Assembly (NCBI RefSeq): GCF_014192915.1
Contig: NZ_JACHYN010000010.1
Location: 62,001 to 126,000 of the forward strand
From: Azospirillum sp. OGB3
GTDB lineage: Bacteria; Pseudomonadota; Alphaproteobacteria; Azospirillales; Azospirillaceae
Length of the DNA stretch: 64,000 bases
Reading direction: 5' to 3'
The notes beneath the pieces are model-generated. The model saw nothing but the letters and a program-made list of their open reading frames with translations, was not told the origin of the DNA and did not search any database. A program made the translations under genes and the position numbers. How positions within the stretch are numbered: position 1 is the first letter of the stretch; each line of letters begins with the position of its first letter. Below are positions 60,876 through 64,000 of the stretch, one piece after another.

Positions 60876-63020
60876 TCACGCCGCCTTGCGCGCCGGTTCA
60901 CCCGGGTGGGCCAGATGATGTCCGATCCGCTTGTCGAAGCGCTGGATGTGGCCGGTCAGCCAGTCGCGGAAGAGGGCCAGCAGATCGTCGCCGACCCGCG
61001 CCTCCCCGGCCGCGAAGCGCTGCTTCAGCTCGGCCACGCGCTTGCGCAGGGCGTCGTGCTGAGCCTTGTGCTGCACGAAATCGGGATAGCCCGAACGCTG
61101 CATCACCCGCTCTTCCTCCTCGAAATGCAGAACAGTGTAGGCGACGAGCTGGTCGATGGCCGATCCGATGGCCTGCGGCACTTCGCCGCCCCGGATGCGC
61201 CGGGCCGCCCGGTTGATCAGCGCGACCAGGATCATGTGGTCGTTGTCGATGTCCTCCTGCCCGACGGCCAGCGTGTCGTTCCAGGGCATGAAGACCTCCT
61301 CCCCGGCGGGGGCGAAGAGGGTGGCCAGTTCCGCGCTGTTGATCGCCGCCACATTGACCAGGAAGGCGTCGACCAGGGCGCGCAGGGACCCGGCCTGTTG
61401 CGCGAGGCTTTCCGCGGCGTCGAGCAGGCCGTTGGCGGCCTTTTCCGTCTCCAGGGCCGAGGAGGACACCTCGTCGATGCTGGTGGAGACCTGCCGCGTC
61501 CCCTGCGCGGCCTCTCCCGCGCTGCGGGCGATCTCGCCGGTCGCCGCGCCCTGCTGCTGGACCGCGGCGGCGATGGAGGTGCCGATCTCGTCGCTGCGGG
61601 CGATGATCCCGGCGATCTCGCGGATGGCGGTGACGGCGCCCTGCGAGGCCTGCTGCACCTCGCCGATCTGGGCGGCGATCTCCTCCGTCGCCTTGGCGGT
61701 CTGGCCGGCGAGATTTTTCACCTCGCCCGCCACCACGGCGAAGCCCTTGCCCATCTCGCCGGCCCGCGCGGCCTCGATGGTGGCGTTCAGCGCCAGCAGG
61801 TTGGTCTGGTTGGCGATGCTGGTGATGAGGTCGGCGACCTCGTTGATCTTCTGCGCGGCGTGGCCCAGCCCGTCGATGCGGTCGCTGGCCTGGCGGGAGG
61901 CGGTCACCGCCTGCATGGAGATGTGCGAGGAGGTGGCGACCTGGGTGCCGATCTCGGCGATGGCGCTGCTCAGCTCCTCGGCGGCGGCGGCGACGGTCTG
62001 CACGTTCACCGACGCCTGCTGCGACGCCCCGGCGACCGACGCCGCCTCGCGCATGTTGCGGTCGGCGGTGTCGGACAGCGAGCGCGCCGTGTTCTCCAGC
62101 GCCTGCACCGCCCGACCGACCGCGCCGACCATGGCGGTGACCGTGGCGTCGAACCGTTCCGTCAGCCGCTCCAGGGCGCGGGCGCGCTGCCCGGTCACGC
62201 GGTGCTCCACCTGCTGGCGCTCCCAATGGCGCTGCAGGTCGATCTGGTTGTTGCGGAAGATCTCCAGGGTGCGAGCCATGACGCCGATCTCGTCGCCGCG
62301 CCGGGTGCCGGACACCGTCACCGCCGTGTCGCCGCCGGCCAGCGTCTGCATCACCCCGGTCATCGCGTGCAGCGGCCGGACGATGGCCCGGCTGACCAGC
62401 AGGGCGATGCCCGTCGCCGCCAGGGCGATCAGCAGCCCCAGCCCGCCGAGGAACAGGGCGGCCTCGCGGAAGGCGGCGGCCACGTCGTCCACATAGATGC
62501 CCGACCCGATCAGCCAGCCCCAAGGCTCGAACCCGCGCACGTAGGAGATCTTCGGCACCGGCTCCGCCTGGCCGGGCTTCGGCCACAGATAGTCGACGAA
62601 GCCGCCCTCCGCCGCGACGCCGACGCGGGTCATCTCGACGAACAGCAGCTTGCCGTTCGGGTCGGCGGAGCGCGACTGGTCCTGCCCGTCCATCTCCGGA
62701 CGGATGGGGTGCATGATCATGCGCTGCGCGCGGTCGATGACGAAGAAATACTCCGAACCGGCGTAGCGCAGCCGGCGCAGCGCGTCCTTGGCCGCCGCCT
62801 GGGCGGCGTCGCGGGTCAGCGTGCCCTTGCGCTCCATCTCCTCGTAATGGGCGACGAGGCTGTGCGCGACCTCCACCACGCTGCGGGTCTTGTCCTGGCG
62901 GTCCTTCATCATCTCGGCGCGCAGGCCGAACAGGCTGACGGCGGCGATCAGGGCGAGCCCGACGGCCGCGACGCCCAGGATGACGGAGATCTTACCCTTG
63001 ATGCTGATGCGCTCGAACAC
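60876..63020 (-). CDS. Chemoreceptor with periplasmic Cache domain and C-terminal hemerythrin
   Basis: A 714-residue methyl-accepting protein. It has TM1 (about 10-32), a single-Cache sensor domain (YFFVIDRAQRMIMHP, GGFVDYLWPKPG, PWGWLIGSGIYVDDV), TM2 (about 188-210), HAMP, and a signalling domain with the conserved hairpin tip (NQTNLLALNATIEAARAGE). The C-terminal hemerythrin (about 575-690) has a full ligand set: DIDNDHMIL, HFEEEERVM, HKAQHDAL and HIQRFDKRIG. It probably adds O2 input to taxis. A GTG at 63020 with GGAGGA seven bases before it is the preferred start. The tip is flanked by typical methylation helices. Confidence 0.92.
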   Translation of the reverse strand: MFERISIKGKISVILGVAAVGLALIAAVSLFGLRAEMMKDRQDKTRSVVEVAHSLVAHYEEMERKGTLTRDAAQAAAKDALRRLRYAGSEYFFVIDRAQRMIMHPIRPEMDGQDQSRSADPNGKLLFVEMTRVGVAAEGGFVDYLWPKPGQAEPVPKISYVRGFEPWGWLIGSGIYVDDVAAAFREAALFLGGLGLLIALAATGIALLVSRAIVRPLHAMTGVMQTLAGGDTAVTVSGTRRGDEIGVMARTLEIFRNNQIDLQRHWERQQVEHRVTGQRARALERLTERFDATVTAMVGAVGRAVQALENTARSLSDTADRNMREAASVAGASQQASVNVQTVAAAAEELSSAIAEIGTQVATSSHISMQAVTASRQASDRIDGLGHAAQKINEVADLITSIANQTNLLALNATIEAARAGEMGKGFAVVAGEVKNLAGQTAKATEEIAAQIGEVQQASQGAVTAIREIAGIIARSDEIGTSIAAAVQQQGAATGEIARSAGEAAQGTRQVSTSIDEVSSSALETEKAANGLLDAAESLAQQAGSLRALVDAFLVNVAAINSAELATLFAPAGEEVFMPWNDTLAVGQEDIDNDHMILVALINRAARRIRGGEVPQAIGSAIDQLVAYTVLHFEEEERVMQRSGYPDFVQHKAQHDALRKRVAELKQRFAAGEARVGDDLLALFRDWLTGHIQRFDKRIGHHLAHPGEPARKAA

Positions 63021-63220
63021 CTGACGTTCCTCCGGAATCTTCGTCTTCCGGCGCAAGGGCGCCGGTCCCGGACGAAGCGGTGACCGTCCGGAAATTCTGC
63101 TAAATTTTTTGTTACTTTTGCTCCGGGGGCCTGATCGTCGTCAAGGCGCATCAACCCAGGGTGAGAAAACGTCGCGGGTCGCCGTCCAAAAGTTTGGAAG
63201 AGAAAGATTGCAGCGCCCCG

Positions 63221-63250
63221 GAAAAGAAAGGGGAGGCCCGAAGGCCTCCC
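63221..63250 (-). terminator. Terminator of the PhoH-family gene
   Basis: Eight-bp arms gggaggcc (63231-63238) and ggcctccc (63243-63250) with a four-base TTCG-type loop on the minus strand, then CTTTCTTTTCC. The rest of the 287-bp gap to the chemoreceptor has no gene. Confidence 0.85.
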
Positions 63251-63307
63251 GCAGTTGCGAATTGGAAAGGGTGGGTGCGTGTCGGTGCCGTTCGTTTGCC
63301 GACGGCT

Positions 63308-64000
63308 TCAGAGCACGGTCAGCATGCTGGCGACCAGGGGGTGGCGGACGATGTCGGTGTCGCTCAGCCGGACGACGGCGATGCCCTCCACCGCCTCCAG
63401 CCGGCGCGCGATGTCGGCCAGGCCCGACAGGTTGTCCAGCAGGTCCGTCTGGTCGGGGTCGCCGGTCAGGACCATGGTGGAATGCCAACCCAGCCGGGTC
63501 AGCAGCATCTTGATCTGGGCGTAGGTGCAGTTCTGCGCCTCGTCGATCACAACGAAGGCGTTGTTCAGGGTGCGCCCGCGCATGAAACCGACCGGCGCGA
63601 TCTCGATGGTGCCGTCGGCCATCAGAGCGCGCAGGCGCTTGGCGCCCAGCCGCTCGCTCAGCGCGTCGTAGAGCGGGCGCAGGAACGGGGCCATCTTCTC
63701 GTGCATGTCGCCCGGCAGATAGCCGATGCTCTCGCCCGCCTCGATGGCCGGGCGGGACAGCACGATCCGGTCGACCTTGCCCTCCTCCAGCGCCTCCACC
63801 GCGGAGGAGATCGCCAGGTAGGTCTTGCCGGTGCCGGCGGGGCCGAGCGCCACAACGAGGTTATGGTCCTTGATCGCCTCCATCAGCCTCTTCTGGTTGG
63901 GGCTCTGGGGCTTGACCTTGCGGAGATAGCTCTGGTCGCGGCGGTCGGCGCCGCCCACGGGGTCCCAGCCGGCGGCGGGGAACAGTGGGTGGACCGTCGA
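63308..64000 (-). CDS. PhoH family ATPase, N-terminus cut by window edge
   Basis: 231 codons of the C-terminal part of a PhoH-type P-loop ATPase; the frame is open to the window edge. Walker A is GPAGTGKTYLA, followed by LSRPAIEAGESIGYLPGD, FMRGRTLNNAFVVIDEAQNC (Walker B region) and LTGDPDQTDL. The C-terminus is DIVRHPLVASML. It resembles both E. coli YbeZ and the second, shorter PhoH found in alphaproteobacteria; whether an N-terminal PIN domain exists is out of view. Role probably RNA-related. Confidence 0.92.
   Translation of the reverse strand, partial: STVHPLFPAAGWDPVGGADRRDQSYLRKVKPQSPNQKRLMEAIKDHNLVVALGPAGTGKTYLAISSAVEALEEGKVDRIVLSRPAIEAGESIGYLPGDMHEKMAPFLRPLYDALSERLGAKRLRALMADGTIEIAPVGFMRGRTLNNAFVVIDEAQNCTYAQIKMLLTRLGWHSTMVLTGDPDQTDLLDNLSGLADIARRLEAVEGIAVVRLSDTDIVRHPLVASMLTVL

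Overview
The window is 64 kb of GC-rich, gene-dense bacterial chromosome. It fits a free-living alphaproteobacterium of the Azospirillum/Rhodospirillales type. The evidence is the split F0 genes (b and b' next to c and a), DUF3305/DUF3306 accessory genes beside a formate dehydrogenase, two phasins, a DUF3035 (BamF-like) lipoprotein, a class II NrdJ and several hemerythrins. The genus is inferred from gene content and style, not from a search. I see no rRNA, tRNA, CRISPR array, prophage or insertion sequence.

Layout. 0-2.7 kb: end of an unknown gene, pgi and a small ORF. 2.8-13.2 kb: a long minus-strand run with an M16 peptidase pair, a DUF3035 lipoprotein, lspA, ileS, pyrE, a DUF29 gene, an unlisted 58-codon ORF, ribF and a PhaJ-like hydratase. 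13.6-18.5 kb: an SDR, an RlpA-like protein, a lipase-like hydrolase, a DUF6352-like protein, a bacteriohemerythrin and a PRC-barrel protein. 19-23.3 kb: nrdJ behind NrdR-like boxes, then a second hemerythrin. 23.5-32.8 kb: a secreted S10 peptidase, a large flagellin behind a sigma-54-type promoter, RidA, a FemAB-like acyltransferase, a deaminase, a pentapeptide-repeat protein, a class III CoA-transferase and a DUF1508 protein. 32.8-38.4 kb: clpS-clpA, two phasin genes with matching promoters, and an orphan proteasome-type protease. 38.5-41 kb: a lipoprotein and a D,D-carboxypeptidase with a SPOR domain.

41-53 kb is the most coherent functional island. It holds a tungstate-type binding protein and permease (no ATPase beside them), fdhD, mobA, DUF3305, DUF3306, and then a strong promoter driving a TorD-like chaperone, a small Tat protein, the formate dehydrogenase alpha subunit, the iron-sulfur subunit, a tiny lipoprotein, the cytochrome b subunit and a small secreted protein. 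It ends at a clean terminator. Together these cover metal uptake, molybdopterin maturation, sulfuration, export and the enzyme itself, which would send formate electrons to the quinone pool. A seven-bladed WD40 protein and a class II aldolase follow.

53.9-64 kb: a sensor kinase that lacks the usual phosphoacceptor histidine, a LigB-type dioxygenase, the F0 operon (atpI-B-E-F'-F) from a consensus promoter, an SCO protein, a chemoreceptor with a C-terminal hemerythrin domain, and part of a PhoH-type ATPase.

Three cross-cutting patterns stand out. A TGC-N3-GCA palindrome occurs at both phasin promoters and upstream of the PhaJ-like gene, suggesting a local PhaR regulon. Short 13-17 bp tandem duplications recur at or just after stop codons. 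A family of GC-rich palindromic intergenic repeats is dispersed through the window.
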